The translations under genes were made by a program, and so were the position numbers. A stretch of DNA of 64,000 bases, from NCBI RefSeq assembly GCF_900142085.1, contig NZ_FQZQ01000007.1:110435-174434 (forward strand), given 5' to 3'. The DNA is from Shimia gijangensis. Its GTDB lineage: Bacteria; Pseudomonadota; Alphaproteobacteria; Rhodobacterales; Rhodobacteraceae. The notes beneath the pieces are model-generated. The model searched no databases and had not been told where the DNA came from. It was given only the letters and a program-made list of their open reading frames with translations. Below, piece after piece: positions 9,182-20,053 of the stretch (its first letter is position 1; the number at the start of each line of letters is the position of its first letter).

Positions 9182-9231
9182 GGGATTATGCCGCGGCGCC
9201 GCTGAAGTGAGGAACGTCCGCTTCGAGCCCA
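8887..9231 (+). repeat. direct repeat copy A (345 bp), native end of the M20 peptidase gene
   Basis: The 345 bases from CCGCGAGTTTGCC to CGCTTCGAGCCCA recur at 11580-11924 at a constant offset of 2693 with three mismatches that I can count (near 9112, 9192 and 9208). This copy contains the genuine last ~97 codons of the peptidase plus 50 bases of its downstream flank. Confidence 0.95.
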
Positions 9232-9326
9232 TTTCAGACGTCACTTTTTGTGTCAGACCAGCCCATTCCGTCGGCAATCTCTCGCGTTCTAGACGCGCAG
9301 CCATCCTTTAAGGTAAGTTCTACGCA

Positions 9327-11204
9327 GTGGAGATATGGACTGTGGAAAATGAACATCAGGAACGCAAGCTAACAACAATCCTCTCGGCGGACGTGGTGGG
9401 GTTTTCAAAACTCATGAACGACGACGAGAGCGGCACGCTGGCAGCGCTCAAAGAGCTCCGCCGGTCAGAGATTAATCCCCGCATAGAAAGCCATCACGGA
9501 CGCACCATCAAACTTATGGGAGACGGGAGTCTCGTGGAGTTTGCCAGCGTGGTTGATGCTGTCAGCTTTGCGGTGGATGTGCAGCACGCTCTTGCCCGAT
9601 CACAGGATGGCAAGCCAGAGGAAGATCGTATCCGGTTTCGGATCGGCATTAACGTGGGGGACGTTATCGTTGACGGGGACGATATTTACGGCGACGGAGT
9701 CAATGTCGCTGCCCGGATCGAAGGACTGGCAGAACCCGGTGGGATTTGTGTCTCGCACACCGTTTTCGATCACGTGGAAGGCAAGCTTGATCTGAGTTTC
9801 ACGGCGATGGGGCCGCAGCATGTCAAAAACATTCCCGCTCCGTTGGATGTCTATAAGATTGATCTCGATAACCGCTCTGAAACATTGATAACCGATCCGC
9901 GGTCTACAGACGGTGGGTTGCCAACCGAGACAAAGCGGCCCGGAGTGAAGCGCTGGGTATTGGCCGCAGCACTTCTTGCAATTGGGGTTGCCTTTGCGAC
10001 GCTCCAGTTCCGGCCCGCCCCGGCAGCCGCACCTGTGATTGCTGTTCTTCCGTTTGAAGATTTCAGCGCCGAACCTCATCAGGGCGTTGTGAACGACGCT
10101 GTCAGCGATGGCATCATCACGTCATTGGCGCGGTATGGAGAGTTCACCGTTATCTCGCGCCGCTCCAGCTTTAAATTCCGCGATTCTGATCTAGGCATTT
10201 CCGAAGTAGCCGACCAGCTGGGTGCAGACTTTGTTCTGGAAGGCAGCCAGCAATTTGACGGCAAGCGATTGCGGACGGCGGCTCAGTTGATTGACGCCGA
10301 GACACAGGCACATGTCTGGACGGATGAGTTCGATGTTCCCTTGGGCGAAATGCTAAAGACCAACAGCTTGATCAGCCGGAAGATTGCCAATGCCGTCGGG
10401 GCCAAGGTTGTTGACACGGCTGAGGCGCAGATGACCAAAGGCGATGTCAGCGCCTTGCTGATTGCGAATGCCGCGCAAAGCCGGATAATGCGAAACTTTT
10501 CCCAGGAAAGCCTGTTGAAGAATATAGAAGAGCAGGAACAGTCACTAAAGGATTATCCTGACTCTGCGTGGGGTTACCTTGGGCAGGCGTTGTCTCTGCG
10601 GATTGGGTTGCGCTATGGCTGGATTGAGGGAGATGAAGACGCCATTCGCAAACGGATGCACGAACTTGCGCGCCGGGGTGTAGAACTCGACCCAAACAAC
10701 TTCCTTGCTTATCACGCTTTGGGGCGGGCCCTGATGATGAATCGCGATGTCGAAGCTGCAGCGGTCGCGTTTCGCCATGCGGTCGATCTGAACCCGTCGT
10801 CATTCTTTGCACGGAATGCACTGGCCCAGGCACTGTCCCGAATTGGAAAAACCGAGGAAGCCTTGGCAGAGATAGCGGAAATCGAGCGCATCGACCCGCT
10901 TTACGGGCACAACACGGCGTGGGACAAGGCCATAATCCAGTGGCAGATTGGGGAATGTGAGCAGGCGCGTGAGACATTTCTGTCGGACCCTTCGGTACCA
11001 ACGGCCGCGAACAAAGCGCTTGCCGCAATTCACCATTGCCTTGGCAATCTAGACAAAGCGGCCAAAGCCATGGCGGAATACGTTACCGAAAACCCTAACT
11101 GGACTGTGTCGCGGGAGCGCGATGTGCTGACGGGCATGTGGACCGCACCGGGTGCGCTAAACCGTTGGCTTGAGGCGATGAAAGCGTCAGGGATGCCATT
11201 GTGA
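9327..11204 (+). CDS. class III adenylate/guanylate cyclase with TolB-like and TPR modules
   Basis: 625 residues. A class III nucleotide cyclase homology domain spans residues ~14-180, with the first metal-binding Asp in SADVVGFSKLM, the second in MGDGSLVEF, and the DIYGDGVNVAARIE helix. A transmembrane helix follows (VLAAALLAIGVAFATL, ~212-229). Then comes a TolB/FlgO-like domain (IAVLPFEDFSAEP to LGADFVLEGS) and tetratricopeptide repeats from ~400 (YHALGRALMM, FARNALAQALSRIG). It should make cAMP at the inner membrane, with the TPR part on the other side. GTG 9327 is the best available start, but the ribosome site (AAGG) is weak. The gene lies entirely between the two copies of the 345-bp direct repeat. 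Confidence 0.88.
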   Translation: MEIWTVENEHQERKLTTILSADVVGFSKLMNDDESGTLAALKELRRSEINPRIESHHGRTIKLMGDGSLVEFASVVDAVSFAVDVQHALARSQDGKPEEDRIRFRIGINVGDVIVDGDDIYGDGVNVAARIEGLAEPGGICVSHTVFDHVEGKLDLSFTAMGPQHVKNIPAPLDVYKIDLDNRSETLITDPRSTDGGLPTETKRPGVKRWVLAAALLAIGVAFATLQFRPAPAAAPVIAVLPFEDFSAEPHQGVVNDAVSDGIITSLARYGEFTVISRRSSFKFRDSDLGISEVADQLGADFVLEGSQQFDGKRLRTAAQLIDAETQAHVWTDEFDVPLGEMLKTNSLISRKIANAVGAKVVDTAEAQMTKGDVSALLIANAAQSRIMRNFSQESLLKNIEEQEQSLKDYPDSAWGYLGQALSLRIGLRYGWIEGDEDAIRKRMHELARRGVELDPNNFLAYHALGRALMMNRDVEAAAVAFRHAVDLNPSSFFARNALAQALSRIGKTEEALAEIAEIERIDPLYGHNTAWDKAIIQWQIGECEQARETFLSDPSVPTAANKALAAIHHCLGNLDKAAKAMAEYVTENPNWTVSRERDVLTGMWTAPGALNRWLEAMKASGMPL

Positions 11205-11586
11205 AGCTTGAAAGGTTTTGACCGCTTTGTCCCGGCGGTTTCAACGGGTCGACGCAACACTTTAATCTTTTGGGAGAGATGGAGTGTTGATCATGAAGTA
11301 CCGGACGCGAACGTTTTATACGGACAAACAGAAGTCAGAGATGTGGGACCGCTGGCAACGCGGTGAATCACTGAGTTCGATTGGGCGTCACTTCAATCGC
11401 GCGTCGTCTTCGATCTTCCCTCATTTGGCGCAATTTGGTGGGATCCGCCCACCGCAACGCAGGCGGTCGCGATGGGCTTTGAGCCTGACGGAACGCGAGG
11501 AGATTTCCCGTGGGCTTGTCGCACAGCAGTCGTTTCGATCAATCGCACAAAGCCTGAACCGGTCACCTTCGACAATCAGCCGCGAG
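11205..11586 (+). mobile_element. IS30-family insertion sequence, 5' fragment
   Basis: Contains the N-terminal helix-turn-helix region of an IS30-type transposase (from MKYRTRTFYTDKQKSEMW, through a second HTH ending SPSTISRE). The upstream segment TCAACGGGTCGACGCAACAC resembles the end region of roseobacter IS30 elements. The DDE catalytic domain and right end are missing because peptidase sequence replaces them. The left limit is approximate. Confidence 0.75.
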
Positions 11587-11874
11587 TTTGCCTCGCCCGC
11601 GTCGCCCGTGTCGGATTCCAGCGGCCCCGGTTATCTTGATGTCGAAGCGTCTATCCGCGAAGCCTTTGGCCCCATTGCCACCGTGCCCGGCCTGACCATC
11701 GCCGCCACGGATGCGCGCCACTATGCCAAAGCCGCCGATGCCGCCTATCGCATCAACCCATTCAAAATCACCAACGATGATCTGGTTCGGTTTCACGGAT
11801 TGAACGAGCGTTTGTCGATTGAGAACATTCAGGCCGGGATCAACTTTTACGCGGCATTGATTGGACGGCAGTAG
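11293..11874 (+). pseudogene. chimeric ORF: IS30 transposase N-terminus fused in frame to duplicated M20 peptidase C-terminus
   Basis: ATG 11293 has GGAG eight bases upstream. Residues 1-98 are the DNA-binding part of an IS30 transposase. At the Arg-Glu codons of SPSTISRE the frame passes without a break into FASPASPVSDSSGPGYLD and the rest of the peptidase tail, ending at TAG 11872-11874. The product would carry transposon DNA-binding helices but no DDE domain, plus an incomplete peptidase module, so catalytic activity is not expected. The fusion point is the shared heptamer CCGCGAG. It is best treated as a by-product of recombination, although it is an intact and presumably translatable reading frame. 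Confidence 0.85.
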
Positions 11875-11924
11875 GGGATTATGCAGCGGCGCCGCTGAAG
11901 AGAGGAACGTCCGCTTCGAGCCCA
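11580..11924 (+). repeat. direct repeat copy B (345 bp) of the peptidase tail
   Basis: Second copy of 8887-9231, same orientation and about 99% identical. Its left edge is the IS30 fragment. Its right edge runs into the leader of the methyltransferase gene, which is different sequence from that following copy A. Confidence 0.95.
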
Positions 11925-12012
11925 AAGCGAACCATTCTGAACCCGAATAGAACCACTTCGCAGTATGTGCTATGCTCTGGGTCTAGAACGATTTGTGGAA
12001 GGGAGACAATTG

Positions 12013-12819
12013 ATGAAAAGCGAAGCAACTCAAGAAGAACTTCAGGCAGGTCGTGGATATGAAGCTCTTTTCGTTCCAGCGGTATTTGCACCTTGGCCGG
12101 CTCACCTCGTAGACGGCGCTGCTGTCAGAGAAGGCTCAAGTGTTCTTGATATTGCCTGTGGTTCGGGAGTGCTCGCACGAGCGGCACTGGAGGCTACAGG
12201 CAAGTCTGGCCGGGTCGTCGGTCTGGATCCGGCGCCGGGGATGATTGCGGCAGCAAGGGAGGTCGAACCCCAAATCGATTGGGTTCTGGGCAGCGCCGAA
12301 AAATTGCCTTTTGACAATGGCTCATTCGATTGTGTTGTCTCTCAGTTCGGCATGATGTTCTTCCAAGATCACCCTAAAGCCGCTTATGAAATGTACCGGG
12401 TTGCCAAGTCGGGTGGCAAACTGGCCGTGGCGGTCTGGCACTCGATCGACAAGAATCCGGCGTATAGAGATATTGTCGCGGTATTGGACGAACATGTATC
12501 ACCAGAAGCGGCTGATGCCTTACGGCTGCCGTTCTGTTTGGGTGATCCGGATCAGGTCGCCGGGTTATTTTCTCAAGCAGGATTTGACAATATTGAGATC
12601 AAAACGAAGGTTGAGCAGGCAAAGTTCCCCAGCAGTCGGACAATGGTGGAAGCTGAACTTCGAGGCTGGCTGCCTCTTTTCGATATTTTTCTTAGCGAAG
12701 AGAAAATCGGCGAAGTGCTGGAAAAATCCGATGCAAAGCTAATGAAGTACTCCTCGCCATCCGGAGAGGCCGTTTTCCCAACATCCGGCTACATCATAAC
12801 AGCTCAAAAATCAGAGTAG
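12013..12819 (+). CDS. class I SAM-dependent methyltransferase (UbiE-like)
   Basis: 268 residues with a Rossmann-type methyltransferase core: motif I VLDIACGSGVLARA, the acidic motif II residue in VVGLDPAPGM, and motif IV around SFDCVVSQFGMMFF. The C-terminal part (from about residue 160) is a substrate-side domain I cannot assign. ATG 12013 is chosen because GGAAGGGAG stands seven bases upstream. The codon usage looks a little more AT-rich than the housekeeping genes, and the gene follows directly on repeat copy B, so it belongs to the accessory stretch. The methyl acceptor is unknown. Confidence 0.8.
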   Translation: MKSEATQEELQAGRGYEALFVPAVFAPWPAHLVDGAAVREGSSVLDIACGSGVLARAALEATGKSGRVVGLDPAPGMIAAAREVEPQIDWVLGSAEKLPFDNGSFDCVVSQFGMMFFQDHPKAAYEMYRVAKSGGKLAVAVWHSIDKNPAYRDIVAVLDEHVSPEAADALRLPFCLGDPDQVAGLFSQAGFDNIEIKTKVEQAKFPSSRTMVEAELRGWLPLFDIFLSEEKIGEVLEKSDAKLMKYSSPSGEAVFPTSGYIITAQKSE

Positions 12820-12896
12820 GTTATACATTTGGGGCGTGTCCGGACTTCAACTTTGTCCTGCAAAGCAGCCTTTTCCTCAAAAAAATCGCCTAACCA

Positions 12897-14665
<1,769 letters not shown>

Positions 14666-14709
14666 TTATGACAAATTATCCTTTTTGAAACTTAGAGTCA
14701 GATTGCCTA

Positions 14710-15564
14710 ATGCAAACACCCAGCTTTGATCAGTTGCCGCTTGAATGGATTCGGGCCTTTGAAGCCGCCGCGCGGCTGGGCAGTTTTACGGCGGCTGCGG
14801 GGGAAACCGGTCTCACCCAATCGGCCATCAGTCAGCGTATTGGCCATCTTGAGGCCCGGCTTGGCACACGGCTGTTTTTGCGTCAGGCCCGGCAGATCAC
14901 CCTGACTCCCGAGGGCGAAGCATGGCTGCCGCATGTGCAGCTTTCCCTTGAAGGTTTGCGTGACAGCACTGAGGCACTGTTTGGGGTGGCCCGAAACCGC
15001 ATTACGCTCTCGGCCAGTTCTTCGATCACTGAGTTGTGGCTGGTGCCGCGACTGGCGCGACTTGCGGCCGAAACCGGGGCAGACATTCGCCTGCGCACAA
15101 TGGTTGTCACCAGCGGCGAAGCCAAAGACGACTCGATCCGCATCCGTTACGGGGCAGGGGATTGGAGCGAAACGCATCGCATCCCGCTTTATGATGAACG
15201 GCTAAGCCCGGTTGCCACACCACAATTGCTGAGCACTGGGAATTGGCAGGACCTGCCGCGTCTTTCGGTGTCTGGCCCGCGCCCGGATTGGCGACAATGG
15301 TCCGAGCAATTTGGCACATCCACGACCCCCGTCCCCTATTTGCGATTTGACACGTTCTCCTCGGCTCTGGCCGCGGCCCGCGCCGGGTTGGGGGTTTTGC
15401 TGGCGTCTTTGCCCTTGGTTGAAGCCGACCTGACAAGCGGGACATTAAAAGGGGCCAGCACAAACGTACTGACCCATCATGAAACCTATTGGCTTCTGGC
15501 TGCCAAAGAGCGGGTGTCACGCCGGCAATGGCAACAGCTTGTCGCTTGTCTGTCCGATACCTGA
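14710..15564 (+). CDS. LysR-family transcriptional regulator, divergent from tmpAB
   Basis: 284 residues. The N-terminal winged HTH (WIRAFEAAARLGSFTAAAGE, then TQSAISQRIGHLEARLGTRLF) is followed by a GcvA-like periplasmic-binding fold effector domain with the late LGVLLASLPLVEADL segment. The gene is divergent from tmpA across a 98-bp gap, the standard geometry of a LysR activator with its target, so control of the phosphonate pair is a reasonable inference. The effector could be the phosphonate or a product. No perfect T-N11-A box stands out by eye. Confidence 0.85.
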   Translation: MQTPSFDQLPLEWIRAFEAAARLGSFTAAAGETGLTQSAISQRIGHLEARLGTRLFLRQARQITLTPEGEAWLPHVQLSLEGLRDSTEALFGVARNRITLSASSSITELWLVPRLARLAAETGADIRLRTMVVTSGEAKDDSIRIRYGAGDWSETHRIPLYDERLSPVATPQLLSTGNWQDLPRLSVSGPRPDWRQWSEQFGTSTTPVPYLRFDTFSSALAAARAGLGVLLASLPLVEADLTSGTLKGASTNVLTHHETYWLLAAKERVSRRQWQQLVACLSDT

Positions 15565-15567
15565 CCC

Positions 15568-16653
15568 CTACTTGAACAGGATCACATTGCGCTTGGCCGA
15601 TCCGGTCTTGGTGTCGGCAATCGCATCGTTGATCTGGCCCAGTTTCCACCGCCCCGAGATCAACTCATCCAGTTTCAGACGCCCTTGTTCATAAAGATCC
15701 ACCATCCACGGGATATCACGCTTGATCACCACGTCGCCCATCTTGGACCCTTGCATGCCCTGACCCAATGCCGCGAGGATCACCGGTTCATAGGTTGAGG
15801 TCTGCCCCGAATGTGGCATGCCCACCATGATCACCTTGCCGCCACCCGCCAGATAGCGTGGCGCGTCGTTATAGGCCGGAATGGCACCCACCGTGACGAT
15901 CACAGCATCCGCGCCGCGCCCCATGGCGCGCATCGCTTTGATCCAGGGCTTCTTGTCCGTGGCCAGGACGCCGTCGGTGGCGCCAAATTCCTTGGCAATG
16001 GCCAGCTTTTCTTCGCTGACATCGACCGCGACGATGCGCCGGGCACCTGCAATCCGCGCACCTTGAATGGCGTTCAGACCAACGCCGCCAGTGCCAATCA
16101 CGACCACATCCTGACCGGCCCGTAGACCAGCGGCATTCACCACGGCACCGACACCTGTGATGACACCACAGGCGATCAGGCTGGCGGCTTCCATCGGGAT
16201 GTCGCCGGTGAACTTCACCACCTGGCTTTGATCCACCACCACCTTTTCGGCAAAGGCCCCGCAGGCCATAGCCTGATGCAATTTACCACCATCGGCAGTG
16301 GTCAGTGGCCCCTTGTCGCCGTCATACGGCGTTTCGCACCCGGTGGGTTTGCCGCCTGAACACGACGGGCAAGACCCGCAAGCCCGGATCAGAGTGACAA
16401 TCACTTTGTCGCCTTCTGCAACGCCTTGCACTCCGGCGCCGACACCCGTCACCAGACCGGCGGCTTCGTGGCCGTAGACGGCAGGCAAAGACCCACCCCA
16501 GCCACCTTCAGCATAGGTGATGTCCGAGTGGCAGATCGCGACAGCCTCGAGAGAGACTTCGACTTCGCCCATATCGGGTGCCCGCAGGTTTACGTTTTCG
16601 ATAACGAATGGTTGCCCGAACTCATGGCACACCGCGGCTTTGATTGTTTGCAC
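15568..16653 (-). CDS. zinc-dependent class III-type alcohol dehydrogenase
   Basis: 361-residue medium-chain dehydrogenase. Catalytic zinc ligands are visible in AICHSD and GHEAAG. Four structural-zinc cysteines lie in CGSCPSCSGGKPTGC. The NAD-binding loop is VVIGTGGVGLNAIQGARIAGA, with Asp of VAVDVSEEK selecting NAD. It resembles the S-(hydroxymethyl)glutathione dehydrogenase/aryl-alcohol branch, but the substrate is not certain. The start is GTG 16653 with GGGGAG upstream, which discards 24 residues. It ends three bases from the LysR stop (convergent) and sits last in the minus-strand run of 15.6-24.6 kb. Confidence 0.82.
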   Translation of the reverse strand: MQTIKAAVCHEFGQPFVIENVNLRAPDMGEVEVSLEAVAICHSDITYAEGGWGGSLPAVYGHEAAGLVTGVGAGVQGVAEGDKVIVTLIRACGSCPSCSGGKPTGCETPYDGDKGPLTTADGGKLHQAMACGAFAEKVVVDQSQVVKFTGDIPMEAASLIACGVITGVGAVVNAAGLRAGQDVVVIGTGGVGLNAIQGARIAGARRIVAVDVSEEKLAIAKEFGATDGVLATDKKPWIKAMRAMGRGADAVIVTVGAIPAYNDAPRYLAGGGKVIMVGMPHSGQTSTYEPVILAALGQGMQGSKMGDVVIKRDIPWMVDLYEQGRLKLDELISGRWKLGQINDAIADTKTGSAKRNVILFK

Positions 16654-16743
16654 GTTGCTGTCTCCCCTAACGATTGTCACAGGATTGCGCGGTGAGTTGA
16701 GTCGGTGCAAGGCAGAATGAGACAACGCTGCGTCGCAAATGGT

Positions 16744-17946
16744 TTACGCGCGTTGTTTTGAGCGCAGGAAAAACACGATGGCCAGAACCATGACGAACGC
16801 CGACATCAAAAACGGTGCGCCGGGGGCGTATATCTTGGCGGCGGGGCCGGAATACATCGCAAAAACCTGCGTCATCACCAGCGGTGTCACCACCGTGGCC
16901 AGTGACACCAGACTTGCCAGAACCCCCTGTAGTTCGCCCTGGGCATCATCCGCCACGCGGCGCGACAGAATGGCCTGCAAGGCCGGAAAGCCAACGCTGG
17001 CCGTGGCCACTATTGGGATCATCAGCAAGACCCATGTCGCATTTGTCGCAAATCCGAAAAAGACCAAAAACACCATCTCGCCCACAAGGCCGATCATCAC
17101 CGTGCGCCGGTCTCCCCACATCCGGATGGCAGGCTTGACCAGCACCGCCTGAGCAAAGGCATAAAAGCTACCGTAAATCGCCAAAGACAGGCCGATCATG
17201 CCCGGTGACCAGTCAAACAGTTCGGTGCCGAAATAGGGCCAGATCACCGAATAGACGATCATCGCCACTTCGTAGAAAAAATAGGTCACCAACAAGAGAA
17301 ACACGCCAGGCAAACGCCCGATGGAACGGAACGCGCCAAAGGGGTTGGCTCGCGCCCAGCGAAGCGGGCGGCGCAACTCAGGGCTGAGGCTTTCGGTCAA
17401 CACGAAATAGCCCGCCACCGCCGTGGCTGCTGCCAGAACTGCGGCGACATAAAATGGCGTGCGGGTGCCAAATTCGGCCAGCAGCCCGCCAAAGGCCGGA
17501 CCGATCACAAACCCGATCCCAAAAGCCGCATGCGCATAGCCAAAGCGCGCGGCCTTTTCATCGCCTTTCGAGACGTCCGCCATATAGGCCATCACGGTGG
17601 CAAAGGTCGCCGCCGTGATGCCGCCCACAATGCGCCCCACCAGCAACAGCCACATCGTATCCGCCAACGCCATCACCAGATAATCCAGCGCCATCACCAC
17701 CAATGCGACCAACATCACAGGACGCCGCCCAAACCGGTCCGAGATATTGCCGATGATCGGGCCAAACAGGAACTGCATCACCGCAAACGCCGTGGTCAGA
17801 ATGCCCCCCCAGATCGCCGCATCCGCAAGGTTGCTGCCTGACACCTCGCGCAACAGATTCGGCATCACCGGCAGGATCAGGCCAATGCCCATCGCATCGA
17901 TCATGGCGATCGACAGGATAACCAACAGTGGCAGACGGGATGACAT
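16744..17946 (-). CDS. MFS multidrug/tetracycline-type exporter (TetA-like)
   Basis: 400 residues, twelve predicted transmembrane helices. The major-facilitator motif A is intact between helices 2 and 3 (GNISDRFGRRPVML). The drug-proton antiporter motif C is GPAFGGLLAEFG in helix 5. The N-terminus IDAMGIGLILPVMP is typical of the DHA1 TetA/TCR branch. It should export a small hydrophobic compound from the inner membrane by proton exchange. The similarity alone does not prove tetracycline resistance. ATG 17946 has GGAG eight bases upstream. It lies 65 bp downstream of pcaB on the same strand, and no TetR gene is adjacent. Confidence 0.85.
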   Translation of the reverse strand: MSSRLPLLVILSIAMIDAMGIGLILPVMPNLLREVSGSNLADAAIWGGILTTAFAVMQFLFGPIIGNISDRFGRRPVMLVALVVMALDYLVMALADTMWLLLVGRIVGGITAATFATVMAYMADVSKGDEKAARFGYAHAAFGIGFVIGPAFGGLLAEFGTRTPFYVAAVLAAATAVAGYFVLTESLSPELRRPLRWARANPFGAFRSIGRLPGVFLLLVTYFFYEVAMIVYSVIWPYFGTELFDWSPGMIGLSLAIYGSFYAFAQAVLVKPAIRMWGDRRTVMIGLVGEMVFLVFFGFATNATWVLLMIPIVATASVGFPALQAILSRRVADDAQGELQGVLASLVSLATVVTPLVMTQVFAMYSGPAAKIYAPGAPFLMSAFVMVLAIVFFLRSKQRA

Positions 17947-18011
17947 CAGGCGCGCTCCAAATTCCAGACCCAAGGGCTATCAGGCGCAACGCGTGTTGAA
18001 AATCGACCGGG

Positions 18012-19340
18012 TTACAGATTCTTAAGCCGTTGCATAAAAACCCGCGCAGCCTCGGGCGCCTGCCCCATTTGGTGGGCTGGGTCAAACAGGGCCGAGGCGT
18101 CCAGTGTTGGATACTCCCGTGCAACCAATTCGCTTAATGCCGTGCCGGTTGCGTTGGCCTCCTGACACAGGGCCTTGGTTGCGGCCTGCGCCTCAGGGCG
18201 GCTCATCAATTGGGTCAGCGCAAATGACAGGGCTTCAGCATGGATCAATTGCAAAGGGTCCTTCGCGGCTTGCAACATGGTATCCACCCGAGGAGACAGG
18301 ACAGCCACCTGTTTGGCCGCTTGGGTCAGGGCTGATGCCGCGCCCAGACAAATCTGCGGCAAGGTCAGCCATTCGGTGAACCAGGCGGCCGCATCACGCT
18401 GGTGCTTTTGCATTGCTGCGCCTTGCAGGGTCGCATTCAACCCGCGCGCCTGATGTGCCAGTGACACAAGCGCCGATGGCACCACCGGGTTCTGTTTCTG
18501 TGGCATGGTCGAAGACGATCCAGCCCCACCAAGATCAATCTCTGAAATGCCGGACATGGCCATCGCAATCAGGTCTTCCCCCAATTTGCCAAGCGCCACA
18601 TTGACCCGCACCAGCCAGTCTGAAATCCGCAACACGTTTGTGCGGTCTGTATGCCAACTGCGCCCCGGATCGCCCAACTTCAGCGCCTCGGCAAACGCCG
18701 CGCGCATATCGCCCGCTTTGGGGCCCAGAGCTGATGCCGTACCGGATGCCCCGGACAAGGACACCATCAGGCAGGCGTCGCGCAACGTGGGCAATTCTTC
18801 CAGAAGAGACAGCAAAGGATGGCCCCATTCCGCCGCTTGCGCCCCAAAACTGGTCAGTGTCGCAGATTGCCCCCAGGTGCGCGCCACCATCGGCGTCTCT
18901 GCATGGGTGTCGGCCAAGTGCGCCAATTCTGTCAAAACAGTTCGCAGATCGGTTTCCAATATCGTCAATAACTGGCGCAGCCGCAGCATCAGCCCTGTGT
19001 CGATAATATCCTGTGACGTCGCACCCCAATGGATGAACTGCGCGTGCTCTGGCGCCTCCATGGCCTTGCGAAACGCTGCCACCAGCCCCGGCACATTGAC
19101 CCCGTTTTGTCCGGTCGCATCCGCCAAACCGGATGGGTCAATCTGAATTTCCAGCGACGCGCGGTGGATGAAAAACCCGCTGTCTTGCGGGATCACATCC
19201 AATTCGGCCTGCACTTTGGCCAGCGTGCCTTCCACCAATAACATGGCGCGTACTTCGGCGGCATCCGTGAACAGGCGTCCGGCGTCTCCCGCCGGGAAAA
19301 GCTTTGAAAACAACGGGCTATCAAATACAGATCCGGCCAT
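18012..19340 (-). CDS. pcaB: PcaB, 3-carboxy-cis,cis-muconate cycloisomerase
   Basis: 442-residue fumarase/aspartase superfamily member. The signature GSSSTMPQKQNPVVPSAL (catalytic Ser loop) and the HWGATSQDIIDTGL segment identify the cycloisomerase branch. It forms gamma-carboxymuconolactone in the protocatechuate arm of the beta-ketoadipate pathway. It follows the alpha/beta hydrolase by two bases and pcaD upstream of that. The decarboxylase and protocatechuate dioxygenase genes (pcaC, pcaH, pcaG) that usually sit between pcaD and pcaB in roseobacters are not here. N- and C-termini look complete. Confidence 0.9.
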   Translation of the reverse strand: MAGSVFDSPLFSKLFPAGDAGRLFTDAAEVRAMLLVEGTLAKVQAELDVIPQDSGFFIHRASLEIQIDPSGLADATGQNGVNVPGLVAAFRKAMEAPEHAQFIHWGATSQDIIDTGLMLRLRQLLTILETDLRTVLTELAHLADTHAETPMVARTWGQSATLTSFGAQAAEWGHPLLSLLEELPTLRDACLMVSLSGASGTASALGPKAGDMRAAFAEALKLGDPGRSWHTDRTNVLRISDWLVRVNVALGKLGEDLIAMAMSGISEIDLGGAGSSSTMPQKQNPVVPSALVSLAHQARGLNATLQGAAMQKHQRDAAAWFTEWLTLPQICLGAASALTQAAKQVAVLSPRVDTMLQAAKDPLQLIHAEALSFALTQLMSRPEAQAATKALCQEANATGTALSELVAREYPTLDASALFDPAHQMGQAPEAARVFMQRLKNL

Positions 19341-19342
19341 GG

Positions 19343-20053
19343 TCAGTCCTTGGTTATCTGGTCAATCAGTGCCGCAAGCCCTTTGGGGTCGGCAAAAAAC
19401 GGTGAATGGCTGGTGGCCATCTCATAGACATCTGAACGCGGCCAACCGGCCACCATCTCGGCCTGAAATTCGGTCGGGATGGCGTTGTCATAAAGGGTGC
19501 GTATATAGCTGCGCGGGACGTCCAGATGCCCGGCACCCAAATGTGCAGGCGTGGCCTGGGGCAGGGTGGCCTGCGGGCTGAGATTTGCGATCGCATAGTC
19601 GATCGTGCTTTTCGGGCAATCGGCGTAAAACACCTCTTCGGCATAGTCCGCATGCACCCTGTAGGATGTCCCGTCCGCCGCGCGATCCACGGCCTTCAGG
19701 ATTGGCTGGCGGGGGGCCATCTTGCGCATATCAACCAGCGAGTGCCCGTCGCGCGGAACGTATGCACAGAGGTAGATCAATCGGTTGAGTTTTTCTGGCG
19801 CGATGTCAGCCGCCAGCGTCGCCGGAAAACCGCCCCAGCTATGGGCCACCACCACGGTGTCTTTTGCCAAAGCATTTACAACCGAGGCCGTACAGCTCTC
19901 TAACGTGACCTCTGACAGCGGCGTGTCATCCTGCCCGTGACTGGGCATATCCATACCCCGCACATCATGCCCCAATGCCGCCAGCTCCGGGATCAAATCC
20001 CGCCAACACCAGGCCCCATGACAAGACCCATGCACCAACAGGATGTCAGACAT
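19343..20053 (-). CDS. alpha/beta hydrolase, plant-esterase (SABP2/MES)-like
   Basis: 236 residues with the oxyanion motif LVHGSCHGAWCW at the very N-terminus, nucleophile elbow VAHSWGG and catalytic histidine in ATSHSPFF near the end. These are the hallmarks of the salicylate methyl-esterase/hydroxynitrile lyase group of alpha/beta hydrolases. It overlaps pcaD by eight bases and precedes pcaB by two, so it is cotranscribed with aromatic-ring catabolism genes. An esterase that releases an aromatic acid is a plausible but unproven role. No signal peptide, so cytosolic. Confidence 0.8.
   Translation of the reverse strand: MSDILLVHGSCHGAWCWRDLIPELAALGHDVRGMDMPSHGQDDTPLSEVTLESCTASVVNALAKDTVVVAHSWGGFPATLAADIAPEKLNRLIYLCAYVPRDGHSLVDMRKMAPRQPILKAVDRAADGTSYRVHADYAEEVFYADCPKSTIDYAIANLSPQATLPQATPAHLGAGHLDVPRSYIRTLYDNAIPTEFQAEMVAGWPRSDVYEMATSHSPFFADPKGLAALIDQITKD

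Noticed and set aside
16744..17946. Antibiotic-resistance determinant (tetracycline efflux)
   Set aside because: TetA-like motifs are present, but there is no tetR partner and many housekeeping DHA1 exporters look the same. Only a general exporter is called.
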